This document shows positions 24,475 to 36,327 of a stretch of DNA of 64,000 nucleotides, in pieces. The DNA comes from Fusarium oxysporum f. sp. lycopersici 4287. Lineage: Eukaryota > Ascomycota > Sordariomycetes > Hypocreales > Nectriaceae. The stretch spans positions 2,310,918 to 2,374,917 of the forward strand of contig NC_030990.1 of assembly GCF_000149955.1 (NCBI RefSeq), given 5' to 3'. A program made the position numbers and the translations under genes. The notes below the pieces were generated by a model. It searched no databases. It worked only from the letters and a program-made list of their open reading frames with translations, and was not told where the DNA came from. Every line of letters begins with the position of its first letter. Within the stretch, counting starts at the first letter, position 1.

Positions 24475-26550
24475 ATGGAGGTCCACGAGATAACATCGTC
24501 CGGCGCTCCGAGCCCGGGCCCAGAGGGCGTATCCACTCCGCCAGCGCCGGACATGCCGGTCAAGGGCAAGAGCCGACACCGTCTGATCCAGCGAATCCAG
24601 CGAATATCTTCAACGCCTTCATTGAGTGGTCTGCGTCGCTCCAGATCGGTTGGAAGCCGTGGGAGTCCTTATAGCACTCGAAGCACTCTCTCGTGTGTTA
24701 GTCTTGCGGCCACTGGACCGCCTCAGACCCCCTACAGCGCCCGTTCATCGACCCCACAGCCCTCGCCTCTTGGTCTACCCAGCGCTTTGAGCTCAACCCC
24801 CCAATCTTCCGGGGAGTTTCCATTCGACACTCCTGATGGTTATTTGGCCATTCGTAAGGTCGAAAATGCGACTCCGATTACCACTCCTGGGACCGCCCCT
24901 CTCCCATCCGAGTTTCGGTCTAAGCAGGACGTACAGATTCGAACCCGACCTGGTGTAAAACCTATTCAGAAGCAACCATTCCGTTTCTGGGACAAGATGC
25001 CCAGTGAGCTTCAGATTCACATCTTTTCTTTCTTCCAGCCAAGAGAACTCGTGCAGGCATCTCGAGTATCCAAGGCCTTTTACAAGGCCTGCTTTGATGG
25101 TCAGCTGTGGACTTCCCTTGACGCTTCGGAATTCTATCGCGAGATTCCAGCCGAATCACTCGCCAGAATTATTGTTGCGGCTGGTCCTTTCATCAAGGAT
25201 CTCAACCTGCGAGGTTGCGTGCAGGTCGAGCACTACAAGCGCACCGAGGTCATTGTAAAGGCATGCAAGAACCTCATGAACGCAACCCTGGAAGGTTGCC
25301 AAAATTTCCAAAAGAGCACGCTGCATAGCTTGCTACGTAACAACGAGAAGCTTGTTAGCCTCAATCTCACAGGGCTGACTGCGGTCTCAAACACATCCTG
25401 CAAGATCATTGCCGAGTCCTGCCCTCAGCTCGAGACCATCAATATTTCCTGGTGCGGCAGGGTAGATGCTCGAGGTGTCAAAGCAGTCGTAGAGGCTTGC
25501 CCGAGATTGAAGGATCTTCGGGCCGGTGAAGTTGGAGGATTCGACAATGTTGCGACTGCTGAGGCTATTTTCAAGACAAACAACTTGGAGAGGTTGGTTC
25601 TGAGCGGATGCGCCGAACTCAACGACGAAGCCCTCCAGATTATGATGCATGGTGTTGAGCCTGAAATCGATATCCTCTCTGAACGACCCATTGTGCCAGC
25701 CCGCAAGCTTCGTCACCTTGACCTGAGCCGCTGTGTCCGACTCACAGATGCAGGCGTGAAGGCGATCGGCCATCTTGTCCCTGATCTTGAAGGTCTGCAA
25801 CTCTCAGGCTGTAAGTTGTTGAATGACGACGCTCTCGAGTCCATTCTCGCTTCCACCCCTCGGTTGACACACCTCGAACTCGAGGACCTCGAAAACCTCA
25901 CGAACTCGATCCTATCAGAGCATCTCGCCAAAGCTCCTTGTGCATCTTCGATAGAGCATCTCTCTCTTAGCTACTGCGAAAACTTGGGTGACACTGGGAT
26001 GATTCCGGTTATGCAAACATGCACGAACCTTCAGAACGTCGACCTTGACAACACTCGAGTCAGTGACCTCGTCCTCGCCGAAGCAGCCGCAATGGTCATG
26101 AAACGCTCTCAACGATCTATCGAAACGGGAACACGACCGAAACTGACCCTCCAAATGGTCGTCTACGATTGTCAAAACGTGACCTGGACAGGTGTCCGTG
26201 AGGTGCTCTTTCGCAACACACAAGTCAAGGCTGTATCAGGCCAACCTGGCCGAGTGAGCTACCCAACCGAGATGATCGGGCTTAAGTGCTTCTATGGCTT
26301 CCAGATGACCGTCGATGAGCATCAGAAGCGAGTTCTGCGTGGTGATCTTGCGTCCGCTGGTCGCCTGGAGAGGAAATGGGCAGACTACATGCAAGCCACA
26401 GAAGAAGCAGGCATGACAGGTGCAGGCTACCGAAGACGCAGGCGTCGAGCCAGAGAAGCCCAGGCCCTCCATTTAGACGAAGAGGATGGTGGTTTTGGTC
26501 CTACCGGCCGTCGGAGGGCACGCACCCTGGGCTCGTGCGCTGTCATGTAG
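24475..26550 (+). CDS. F-box/leucine-rich-repeat protein with C-terminal CaaX box
   Basis: Probable substrate receptor of an SCF ubiquitin ligase. Single exon, 691 residues from ATG 24475 (context gtcATGg). The N-terminal 160 residues are Ser/Pro-rich and disordered. The F-box is at about residues 169-215 (FRFWDKMPSELQIHIFSFF, then LWTSLD). About a dozen AMN1/FBXL-type leucine-rich repeats follow to about residue 560, for example LDLSRCVRLTDAGVKAIG and LQLSGCKLLNDDALESI. The tail is Arg-rich (YRRRRRRAREAQ) and the protein ends in CAVM, a canonical CaaX motif whose final Met favours farnesylation. Animal FBXL2/FBXL20 also combine F-box, LRRs and CaaX, which targets them to membranes. The F-box/LRR assignment is firm; membrane anchoring is inferred. 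It resembles the GrrA/Fbl group, but orthology is not settled. Confidence 0.92.
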   Translation: MEVHEITSSGAPSPGPEGVSTPPAPDMPVKGKSRHRLIQRIQRISSTPSLSGLRRSRSVGSRGSPYSTRSTLSCVSLAATGPPQTPYSARSSTPQPSPLGLPSALSSTPQSSGEFPFDTPDGYLAIRKVENATPITTPGTAPLPSEFRSKQDVQIRTRPGVKPIQKQPFRFWDKMPSELQIHIFSFFQPRELVQASRVSKAFYKACFDGQLWTSLDASEFYREIPAESLARIIVAAGPFIKDLNLRGCVQVEHYKRTEVIVKACKNLMNATLEGCQNFQKSTLHSLLRNNEKLVSLNLTGLTAVSNTSCKIIAESCPQLETINISWCGRVDARGVKAVVEACPRLKDLRAGEVGGFDNVATAEAIFKTNNLERLVLSGCAELNDEALQIMMHGVEPEIDILSERPIVPARKLRHLDLSRCVRLTDAGVKAIGHLVPDLEGLQLSGCKLLNDDALESILASTPRLTHLELEDLENLTNSILSEHLAKAPCASSIEHLSLSYCENLGDTGMIPVMQTCTNLQNVDLDNTRVSDLVLAEAAAMVMKRSQRSIETGTRPKLTLQMVVYDCQNVTWTGVREVLFRNTQVKAVSGQPGRVSYPTEMIGLKCFYGFQMTVDEHQKRVLRGDLASAGRLERKWADYMQATEEAGMTGAGYRRRRRRAREAQALHLDEEDGGFGPTGRRRARTLGSCAVM

Positions 26551-26915
26551 GCCCTGAATACGATACACACGGTACATTAAGCGAATGCACGCCAATATAC
26601 AGCAGAATGGTATACGAATATGCTGGGACTTTTTTCTTCTTCCTTTTCTCGGGGCGTCTTGGGGTTTGGTTAAATGGGTAGATGTTTATTTGGCGGGGGC
26701 TGCTCGCCTTCTTGTTGTTAACGGCGTTATGGTAGATCACGGCGTTCTCTTTTTCATGGCAGTCCTTATGCCATGATAGTGGTGTGCATTTCAGCGCATC
26801 GAGCATATTGAACGACGATGTGCATATCTGTATAGACAGTCAAATACATTGAACGTAGATTCGAAACCAACATCTACAGAAACCTTGGTACGCTTTTTGA
26901 AATCTCACGTCGAGA
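26551..26915. other. Convergent 3' intergenic region
   Basis: 365 bp between the convergent F-box and bZIP genes; presumed 3' UTRs, nothing else seen. Confidence 0.55.
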
Positions 26916-28073
26916 TTAGAATATTTCAGTCACTATCCGTTCGCCGCGATGTGATCTCCACCACCGTGAGTTCCTCGCCAATTCGCCTTCGTCACCCCCT
27001 ACAATGTCCGACCACTTGAGTATGAACTCTTCCGTTGCCTCCCAACTTCTTGAGTCCCAGGGGGTTCCAGTATGTGCGCCTGCAATGCCTCCCCAACAAG
27101 TCAAGTGATTAAGTGAATCATGGAAGAACTCATCCTCATCCATGTCATTCATCTTCTCGATGATGTTGTCCCTGATATCCTTGAAGGGAATCACATCGAT
27201 AAACGGATGGTGATTAACAACAACCTGCTTTCGTGTAGGGCGGAGATCGAAATGCAGGGTGCGGGATCCACGCTGGACAGATGTGATGATAGCTTCAGGA
27301 TTAGGATCCGAATCCGCGTGTGCCCTGTAGAAGGGTGAAATGGCATCGTCAGAACAGTACATCGATCTTGTTATCCCAAGTGAGAGACAATTCTCGAGCA
27401 TAGCGCTGATAATGCATATGATGTCGATCTGGAGATTGTTTTTGTATGGATCTGGGATAACAGGGAGAAGGACTTCTCTGGAATGGTTGGGAATGTGAAG
27501 TGTAGGACAACCACAGTTGAAGAACAGCACTGGTGCTGTGTACTCATCGTATATGGGGTTTTCAGAAATCCATTGGTCAAAGTCTTCGAAGATGAGGCTG
27601 GCACCCCACGTCCCTATATCCGTCGTCGACTGTGATATCGAGTTTCCAGGATCAGGATGGGGGTGTGAAGGATTGATAGTTTCAGCGTCTATGAGAGTTT
27701 CACTGACAGGTGCTGAAGTAAGCCCTCCTGCGGGTTTCTCCCCGTGAATGAGGGACCTGTCACTGTTTTCCTGTAACGCAGCTCCCTGCTCGGCTGCTCG
27801 GCGCTCTAGCTCCTGTATGCGCTTCCGCTGCTTTTCCCCTGAAATGGATCATGTCAGCCACCAGCAGCAAAGTACCCAAGAGGCTTATATAAAGAGATTT
27901 CGGTTCCCATGCTGAGTTAACTCACTGTATGTCTGCTGAGCTAAGCGATTCTGTAGGCGCCTCTTCTCGGGATCACGGCGGATGACCTTCTTCTTGATGG
28001 CTGAAGGCTCCTTTTGACTAGATGGACTGGCATTCGTTGAGCGCTGAGAGGCGCCGGGACGTTCTCGTCCCAT
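26916..28073 (-). CDS. bZIP transcription factor with DUF3425-type C-terminus
   Basis: Exons 28073-27926 and 27838-26916 flank an 87-bp intron (GTGAGT to TTTCAG) in phase 1 and give 356 residues. The intron interrupts the DNA-binding region. Splicing yields the bZIP signature NRLAQQTYREKQRKRIQELE, with the invariant Asn42 and Arg50 eight positions apart. The zipper after it is short and weak in leucines. The second half (about residues 150-340) matches the layout of fungal bZIP proteins with a DUF3425 domain: hydrophobic helices, a conserved VVNHHPFIDVIPF motif and a Trp-rich end (SRSWEATEEFILKW). These proteins are nuclear and often control stress or secondary metabolism. No target is evident, and no biosynthetic cluster is adjacent. 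Confidence 0.88.
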
Positions 28074-29034
28074 TTTTTTCTGATTTGAAAATATATCGTA
28101 CGAAACTGTTGACTGCAAAATACTATTGAAAGAGTTGATCACCTCGAGTGACGTGAAGTGAAGGCATCGCGAGGATTCTTGTAAGCCACTGGTATGGCTT
28201 ATGGCTGACGTGAGCCACTCTGCCCTCATTAGTACAATATTATTGTTGCCAGCTGACTTACCCTATACATTTTCTTGATCCAAACATTTCTTCGAGGCAG
28301 TTTCTGACCATCAACTGTGGATTGTATGGTAATTGTGTACTGCTGCCTGTCCCCCATACAGACCTATGGGTGTGTTGATATCCAAACTGACTGGGGTAAA
28401 AACTCTTTCGCTATATTTGACAAATACTGTCGTCAAGTTCAGTCACAACCGACCCTTGCCTAGTCTCTTCTTGGTCAAAAGTTCGTCGACAGTTTGACGG
28501 AGCTAGCCCACCAATCGTATCCTTCTCCTGGCTAAAGACGTCCGTAGGTTCGACCGGCAAGAATATCGGGAATTCTTCAACAAATAGATATTATCATACA
28601 TCTATGCGTCATTGGAAGCGAGCAATGGTCAATGGTTTGCTCCGGGATTGGGCCGGACGAAATGCAGCGGGTGGTAGCATATTAGCCTGACGCTAAACTG
28701 ATCGTCCCCTCTAAATCGCTGAAGAATCGGATTCAAACTCTCCGACATGTGGACTTTTGGACGGCTTATTATAAATTTTCCCGTTCCTACCATCACAGGC
28801 TCTCATCCCATTGAGAACTGGTTGCTCCGTGGTGTCAACGGCTCCGACCTCTCGGCCGGCCGGTCTTGGATGGCTGAACGGGAATGTGGGGCCGGGCATG
28901 TGGCCTACCGAGCGCCGAGGTCCCGAGGTCATCATCCATAGTTCGAGCTTCACAACTTCGTGACTGGGGACTCACAACGACGCCCAACACTACCCACTAC
29001 ATCAAATAATATAGGAAAGGTATAAACGAGTAAA
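28074..29034. promoter_or_regulatory. Divergent promoter region of the bZIP and TFC7-like genes
   Basis: 961 bp between divergent starts. No clear factor sites or RNA genes were recognised. Confidence 0.5.
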
Positions 29035-30130
29035 ATGCCACTTGAGGTCATATACGTCACTCGTCACGGAGTAAGTTCCCATCAGCCTCGACTGTCCCGG
29101 CCATAGATTTCTTTGTCCTGGTATTGATAAATTGGCCCCGAGTATAGTTCCGTTCTGGATGGAGTGTCGATCCTCTCACTGGTGTGTACACCGGATTCAT
29201 ACGATCGCCAACAGGCATCCCCGCGGACCCAGCCTTGACGTCTCATGGGGTCTCACAATCAAAAGAGATGGGTAAACATCTCATGACCCTGGATCCTCCC
29301 ATCGACGCCGTATACTCAAGCCCGTATTATCGATGTCTGCAAACGATAACACCATTCATTGAACTCAAACAACAGCAACTCAAAGACCAACCAGGTATTC
29401 GAGGCTCTGCGGCGGCCACAATACGCCCAGAACATGGCATAGGTGAGTTCTTTGGGGCAGCACCTTTCGACCATCCAACCCCGGCCTCTTCCAAGCGACT
29501 CAAGGAGTTATTTCCAGCATTAGATGAGAACTATGCGTCTGCTATAACGCCCTCTAGAAAAGGCGAAACGATCAATGACCTATATGGGCGAGTTGCAGCA
29601 GCTGTACGAGCCATCATCGAGCGCTGTGACGCAGAGGGACACCGTGCTGTGGTGTTATGCACCCATGCTGCGGTCGTCATAACACTGGGCCGTATCCTTA
29701 CAGGACGTATTCCCAAAGCTGTCGAGGAAGAAGATTTCCACGCCTTTACGTGTGGACTGAGCACGTACCGCCGGCGAGGCCCAGGCCTGAAGAGAACTCC
29801 GATGTTGGGCCCTAGTAAGTTTGTTCGGTAGTGGATATCAAGTGACCAACATCGGCGGCGGGATATTGACAAACACATAAACACAGACAAATCTCACCCA
29901 CCTACAAGCGACCTCAGCCCAGTAGGGGAGTGGCAGTGCGATATCGATAGCGATTGTGGTTTCTTGACTTCTGGAGAGGAGCGAGGCTGGTGAGTTAACA
30001 ATACCCTCCATTCTCGCGACAAATACCGAATTAGTTATAGGCTGACCCAAAACGCAGGAAATTTTCTGGCGATGAATCGTTTCCAGGAACCGGCTCGATG
30101 TCGCAAGTTGATATTGAGTCCAAATTATAG
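29035..30130 (+). CDS. TFC7: Histidine-phosphatase family protein, TFIIIC tau55 (Tfc7)-like
   Basis: Four exons: 29035-29070, 29148-29814, 29887-29989 and 30058-30130. Introns are 77, 72 and 68 bp, all with good donors and acceptors; the protein is 292 residues. The 36-bp first exon codes for MPLEVIYVTRHG and ends right after the catalytic RHG. Exon 2 continues FRSGWSVDPLTG. Other active-site marks remain: YSSPYYRCLQT (second Arg) and VLCTHAAVV (second His). The short C-terminal exons add an acidic tail including GEWQCDIDSDCGF. This matches fungal phosphoglycerate-mutase-like proteins related to yeast Tfc7, the tau55 subunit of RNA polymerase III factor TFIIIC. The phosphatase fold is certain; the TFIIIC role is inferred from family annotation. 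Confidence 0.85.
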
Positions 30131-33100
30131 TGCCGCTCATAGGAGGAGCGTATCACTATATGTTCAGGTAATGAGAGCTCTATAACTTCGGGTCTTGAAC
30201 CGGCAGATGGCAGATATGTCCCGAGTTTACAGTTACAACAATATACCAGCTATGAAACTCAGAATATCACAATCTTGCCGAAGAATAAAAAACATATTTT
30301 GTGACATTATTTGAACCGCTTCAACTGCTCGTATCATACAAAGTCAGGGTCCCAGTGCTAAACCCAAAAAGTTGATTTCTACCGAATACACCCTCGGAAA
30401 CAAGCAATGACCAGAACATGCCCGCTACAACAGCACGTGTTCAGTTTGAATTGTGTTGGTTGTATTCCCGTCGAGGATGCATATGAACAAGCCTACAAGG
30501 CTTCTTCAACGTTTGAACCCCTGGCACTAAGTTCAACGTGCCTGCATCGCATCTGCGTGCAGTAGCCAATTGGGCTTGGATTGTGTAACAGCATAACGGG
30601 GGTTTCCCTGTGGCTAGATACTTTGGGTTCCGTTGCAACGACACAAAAGACTGTTCAGTGCTTTGTGACTTGGTGACGACAAGTCGGCAACTAAAAAATC
30701 AACGAGTCAATCAAAGTTGAGTCAACCGTAAAGTCCCCTTACATCGAGGTCAAGAAAAATCTGAACATAGCCATCAAGATGCGGGCCAGACCGAAGATAA
30801 AGGTGACTATGCACCCATAACGGAACATCCGACCCTTGCTCTGCTGAGCCGTTAGGTTAACCATCTTCGGAGACGAACATGTTGGGTAATGAGTTGCGTC
30901 ACTGGAGAATAGACAGGCTGGCGATTAGGCTACGTATCAGCAGTACAAGGATCATCATCCGAACGATTGTTCCTTTCAAGAATGGAGCTAGGAACACTGA
31001 TCCTCAGCTCATATCATCTTGATTAGCGTTTTGACTATAAACAACTAACAAGATCCCTTTGACAAATGGGAAGCCGGTGTTGACGAATTGTAATGTAAAT
31101 ATTCAACGGCCCGTGTCATCCGTGTATCGCTCACATGCGAACTTGTGGAGAAGAGCAAGGATAGACTGGAGGAAGACTGGCGAAGGCTCCAGTCCGGAAA
31201 CACGAAGCAACGATATATGCGATGCATGTTTTATTAGGAGGTTCACAGCAATGACATGCCCTGCATGTTGTGAGATTTTCTCCATCTTACACAGGGCAAG
31301 CAAGGAGGCTGGTGAGAAGCTCGGGTATAAGATCCGTGAGACGGCGTTGCAGATGTACCCAATAATAAATGCAGATATCCTCCACATGATAGTGTAACAT
31401 AGTGAGGGACTCAGGTGGTTAGGAGTCAGGAGTCAGGAGATAGACCCGGAACATGAATCAAATGAATGATCAGCATGAGCTGGTCTTGTCTCTAAAAAAA
31501 AATAAAAAATAATCTCTCAGCGCATGGTCGACTATTTGATGAGAAAAACCCACCCAGGTTACCCAGACCTACCTGCTACTCTACCCAATTGACAGACAAT
31601 AAAGATGTAAAGGTGGAGAGAGTGGAGGTGGGCCTTGAGGAGAAAAGAGGAAAGATGATACATAATTCAACTGATCGGTTTAATTATTAAATCAGGATAT
31701 TTTCATGATAGATTTCGTGGCGTCCGATCGCCTCGAGCTTGTGGATCTTATAGAAGATGAGACGCTTAAGGACCTCGTTAATCTAACGGCCGAGAGGCAG
31801 ATATCCTAGGCTACCTTAGTACCTAGTATTCAAGATTTGACGTTCTGTTAGTAGCGCGACAAACGCTACCTTAGGCGCTTGGGTCATGTGCTTGATCTTT
31901 AGACTCAACACACCTCAAGGCAAGTGCTTTCCATAAGGTAATGAGGCTCAAGTCAACTTCACCTGACTGAATGGAAGGAATGGAAGCCACGACTGCCCAC
32001 GAGGGTGATGCCTTAGGTTTCAGCTGAAACAAAGTCCATCTTGTCTTGGCAAGTTGACCGATATTTCTCGTCAACTTCATACTCTCATCATCCTTGTTGC
32101 TCATCTGTCATCTCTCACTTTCCTCAGCTCGCAACTGCAACAAAATCTCGACACCGCCCCAAAGCAACGAGAATCTTTCTGCAACGTTTGCCGTATTGGG
32201 ATTGGAGAGGTGTGGCTGGCCACCCAGTGCGCAACACCCATTCGCTGTGTTGGCCAAGGCATTAGCAGCAAAAAAGCAAATCCGTCATCTGTTGGTTACA
32301 CAGCACATCTCCTTAAGCATCTCGTCTTAATGAGGAGCCGATGACGAACGCCTGCATGGTATTGCAGACTTGCTGGGGGTTATCACAGTAGCATGATGGC
32401 GCCTCAGACGCTATTGCGCGCCTATACTGAGTTCAGCCCGACCTGATGGGAAGCTATCGATCTGAATATGCCGCCATCTGCAAGTATCCGATTCGGATAT
32501 AATGAAGAAATGATATTTGATATAACAGATAGATCATCTATCAACTTTTGAAAAGTGAGAAAACAGTACATGTCTATGGGATCTGAATAGCGATCACCAA
32601 CGTATATTCTATCGCCACAATCAAGATCAACAATGATGACCAGCAACAACCAGCAGTGCTTCAAAGAGTAACTAAGATTCATTGACCGGATCTGTCAACA
32701 ATGGGTCCTCTCTTCCAGGCTTGCTTCCTCAACGCTACGGTCGCGCCCTCGCGCCGCCAGCCCGCGAGATAATCCTGCATCGTCATCGCCAATACAGGAC
32801 ACACAGGAAATAGTCGTCGCATATCTTCCTAGGAAATGACCCTTGAAGCTCAGATTGGACCTGCGTTGCCTGCGTAGTCCGCTGGTAATGAGTCGACCGC
32901 ACCCAAGCGGAGCAAGTGCTCCCACACAAGATACACGTCAAATATGACAGGATACCCCTGCAGACTTTGTGGCTTTCTAAGTTTTGCTTCTTTTTTTTCT
33001 TTAGAAAATGTACTCAATGGATGTACACCGCTGCTTGTAATCAGACTCGGACGCCTCCTCTGCACCCTTTTACCCTTTCATCTCGCCCGTAGCATGTAAG

Positions 33101-35165
33101 TTTCTGGATGGCCAACGGTGCAGAATGCCTAGCACCTTATTCTTCCCGTACGAATAGCAGCGGAAGCTTTCTCTCATTGGCCCTGTTTCTCACAAAAGCT
33201 CCCGCTGCCCCCCGACCTCATGAGTTGATTTCCCCGCTATGGCCAGATACTCGTTCTTGCCTCCACCAAGTCGCTGAGCCTGCTGCGATTAGCGGCAGTC
33301 AATAGACATACATCCGGTTGCCATCTGAGTCAGAAGACTATCACTGACTTCCATGTGCAAGAGAATATATGCTGGTAGCCGACACTCAATCCTGGTCAGA
33401 CGGGGGTTGCCTTCATCATAGTAGTCTCCGGCGGAACTATTGGCGTCACGTTTTAACAACACCCCCCCAGCTCGACCAGAAAACAGTTGACCCACGCCTA
33501 TGGTCCCAGCAGAACGGTTGAGGCGTACGCTACTGGCTTTAACAGCCAACCAGCACTGTGTTAAGTTATTGAGCAAACATTTTTTTCTCAGTAAGTTAGT
33601 CTTGAAAAGCCTGCTGCCGGCTACAGTCAAAGTGGCAGCAGATTGGCCCAGATCGGAAGCACCAACATTGTGGCAACCCCCGGCCAATGTCATTCACACA
33701 TCTCAAGTGAGATCTTTCTGGGATCTGAACGACAGGGCTTGCCCCGGACAGTGCAAATTCGGTTTAACGCGATCTCAGAGGCTGCGTTAAATGGGCCACT
33801 CCCCAGTCTAGCGAGCCAGATGGGCTAGGGTGCCTTGACCATGGCCTAGCTTGTCCACAGTGCAGAAAATGTTCACCTTTAAAAAACCATAACAGACTGT
33901 TTGATTATCGGAAGCGACAAGTTTCGCGATTGGATTATTCAAGATAGATTCTGGCTAGTACGTCTCCCCTTGGACATCTCGCCTCAGCTATGGAGTAGTA
34001 CTCCGTGCTCGAATTTGATCAGAGTGTGTGCCTCTTTTAGGGATATGTCACTCCGCTCAACTATCCGCCCCTTGCTTCTACGCGATGCGGGTCTCCCTGG
34101 ACAGGAAGAGCTATCTAGGTACTGTTCTTTTTTCCTCTTTACTCTTCTTTTGACGGAAGACTGCCCATGTGCTATTCCTGTGAACTGAACTTGTAGTTGG
34201 GGAATGTATTGGTGACTGTACACCCTAAGGAGTTGTTTGCCAAGCGGGTAAGCCCTATGAAACCATGGTTGGTTGGATGCATCATACATACGATACGCAG
34301 GCTTTGTTGCTCCACCAAGGATGGCAGTTGAAGCAACCTGCAGTAAAAGGCATGGTAAAGCAGGACGATTATCCTAGTGGGCGGGCGAGTTCTGCACGTG
34401 CTGACAGGCTGATCTGACGAAGCGGCGCCCTCAGTTGCAGCAACGCATCCGCACGAAACTATCTTTATAACCCTGCGGCAGGTACGGATAGGATCCCGGT
34501 TGATACATTTGCTTCTTCGCTCCACCTTATCTCCTCTTGGCGGGGAGGGTCTTGGAGAGGGTGTCCCCCAGAAAAGAAAGGCGTTTTGTCTAACGCCAAG
34601 TTCGACTGTTGGTAGCGTCTATCACCTCGGACAGGGGTGGCACACAGACCCCTTCATAAGTCGAGACAATCACTGGATAACGTCTCGTCCTTTGATGTTG
34701 GCTTATTACCGGCGCTCAGGTACCAGACAAAAGAGCGAGAGAGTTTGCATCGGCTGAAATCAAGCGTGCCTTGGCCCTACAGACAAAAAGACCTTCAACA
34801 CATCGCGAATCGAATACAAGAGAGTCGACCCCCCTCCCATTGAGCTGTCTATATCTGAGATCGTATCCGCATTTTCAGTAGATATTCCCGGCTCTAACTC
34901 TCCCTTCTTTCTTAAAGTCCCTTTACTCTCCCTTCGCCCCTTGCTTAGGTCTTGTAAACCAAGACGTATCTAGTTTCCACTTGCCTTTGCCCTCGGCCAG
35001 CCTCGAAGTTTTCAACTACCGCCAGACGCCTCCCTGATAATTCCTCAAGAGGGGACCCATTTCCACCTGAATCATAACAAACAACTCTGGATCAAAACAA
35101 AGAACCAGAACCATTTACATCGGCTTGTCTGCTTGCTGTGTGACAGTTGCCAGACGCCTGTCAAA
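30131..35165. other. Gene-poor region of about 5 kb
   Basis: No complete gene is supported. The minus strand at about 30742-30900 holds a short open frame ending in a hydrophobic stretch (CIVTFIFGLARILMAMF) and a stop. Hydrophobic open segments in other frames extend to about 31030, and overlapping open frames lie at 31045-31390. Together they could be a decayed membrane-protein gene. The rest is AT-rich or mixed sequence with short overlapping frames. From about 34880 the + strand becomes CT-rich, probably the leader of the gene at 35166. Confidence 0.5.
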
Positions 35166-36327
35166 ATGAGTATTCATCCATTCCTCAAGATGGAGGGGGC
35201 CTCTAGGAGACATTCGGTAGAAGACCCGAACCAGACACACACCTATCAATGCTCGACTCAACCCCAAACCCCACCATGTTCAACCTCAGGAAGCCCCAGA
35301 GTCAAGATTGAGGGTAAGTTCTGGTTTTATCAGAGACTCAGCTCTTCAGCATGGAAACCCGAGACTAACAACACTAAGAGTTTACAAGCCTCCCCAGATT
35401 ACATGACGCCGTATCACCTCAAGGGAACAACTTTGTGAAGCTCCCTAGCTTAGGAGAATTTGACGAAGGAGTTGACGCCCTCATTCGAACACATGGACCA
35501 GTGAAGACCTGGACTCCATTATCTCCACTCCCTGGACTTTCTCGCAACCCGACGGCCCTTGAGCCTCTGAGATCCATTACACAGCCTCAGCCATCTTGGT
35601 CTTTCCAATCTGATGACCTTACTAACGACTACCCGATCTCAAGAAGAGGGACCATCAGCGGCCATAATCAATACTTGCCTGCAGTTGATCATCCACAGCA
35701 ACCTTTGCAGGGAAAATATCGGAACCCAGACACTTACTACGGCTATGGCGCTGGCAGCCCATCTCTTCAAGCACCATCGAACACGCATTGCTATCCAAGT
35801 CCACCACCAGACGGTGAGGGTCGGCATATTAACCAAAAGTACACAACAGAGGAAGGTGACTACATCATCTACGCCTGGCATGACAAGAAGATGAAGTGGC
35901 AGCGCATCAAGCAAGAATTTGCAGCTCGGTTCGGCACTACTCCCGAGCGTACGATCCAAGGTCTCCAAGCGTGGTATTACCGTATGAACCAACGCATACC
36001 TGTTTGGGACCAGGAAGGCTGGCTCTGCTTCGATAACGAAGATGACCTTGAACCTCAGCATGTTAGCATCAAGGTTCGTGAACGGGATAGCCAGGACAAA
36101 CCCATGGAGCCACTTGGCATAGCTCAGCGATACCCCGAACGTGCTATTCACTATTCGTGGGTCGACGCTGAGACTAAGTTCAAGGCCCAAGACTGGGGTA
36201 CGTATTTATCACTCATTGAGCCATGGCAATGAAACTAACACTGCTTATAGCTGCTAAAAGAGCTTTGCAATACCGCGACAGGCGAGAGAGACGTAGAAGA
36301 AAGGAGCAGCGACGACTGAAGCTATGA
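35166..36327 (+). CDS. Myb/SANT-like nuclear protein, function unknown
   Basis: Three exons: 35166-35313, 35379-36197 and 36251-36327, with introns of 65 and 53 bp, both phase 1; 347 residues. ATG 35166 has context aaaATGag. The N-terminal 200 residues are Pro/Ser/Gln-rich. A compact helical region at about residues 204-254 (YTTEEGDYIIYAWHDKKM, then WQRIKQEFAARFG and RTIQGLQAWYYRMN) has the spacing of Trp, Ile and Phe expected for a Myb/SANT-like three-helix DNA-binding fold. The last exon adds a strongly basic tail (RDRRERRRRKEQRR), a likely nuclear localisation signal. I infer a DNA- or chromatin-binding protein. The gene sits alone between gene-poor stretches. Confidence 0.82.

Noticed and set aside
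28541..28570. GGTTCGACCGG resembling a tRNA B box
   Set aside because: No A box, acceptor stem or cloverleaf could be built around it.
31059..31397. 112-codon + strand frame with CDAC and CPACC pairs, suggestive of a zinc finger
   Set aside because: The same DNA is also open on the minus strand with hydrophobic content. No start context or conserved domain could be supported, so coding status is undecided.
32041..32344. Overlapping + strand frames of 74-96 codons in all three phases
   Set aside because: Open in every frame, short and without motifs; most likely chance.
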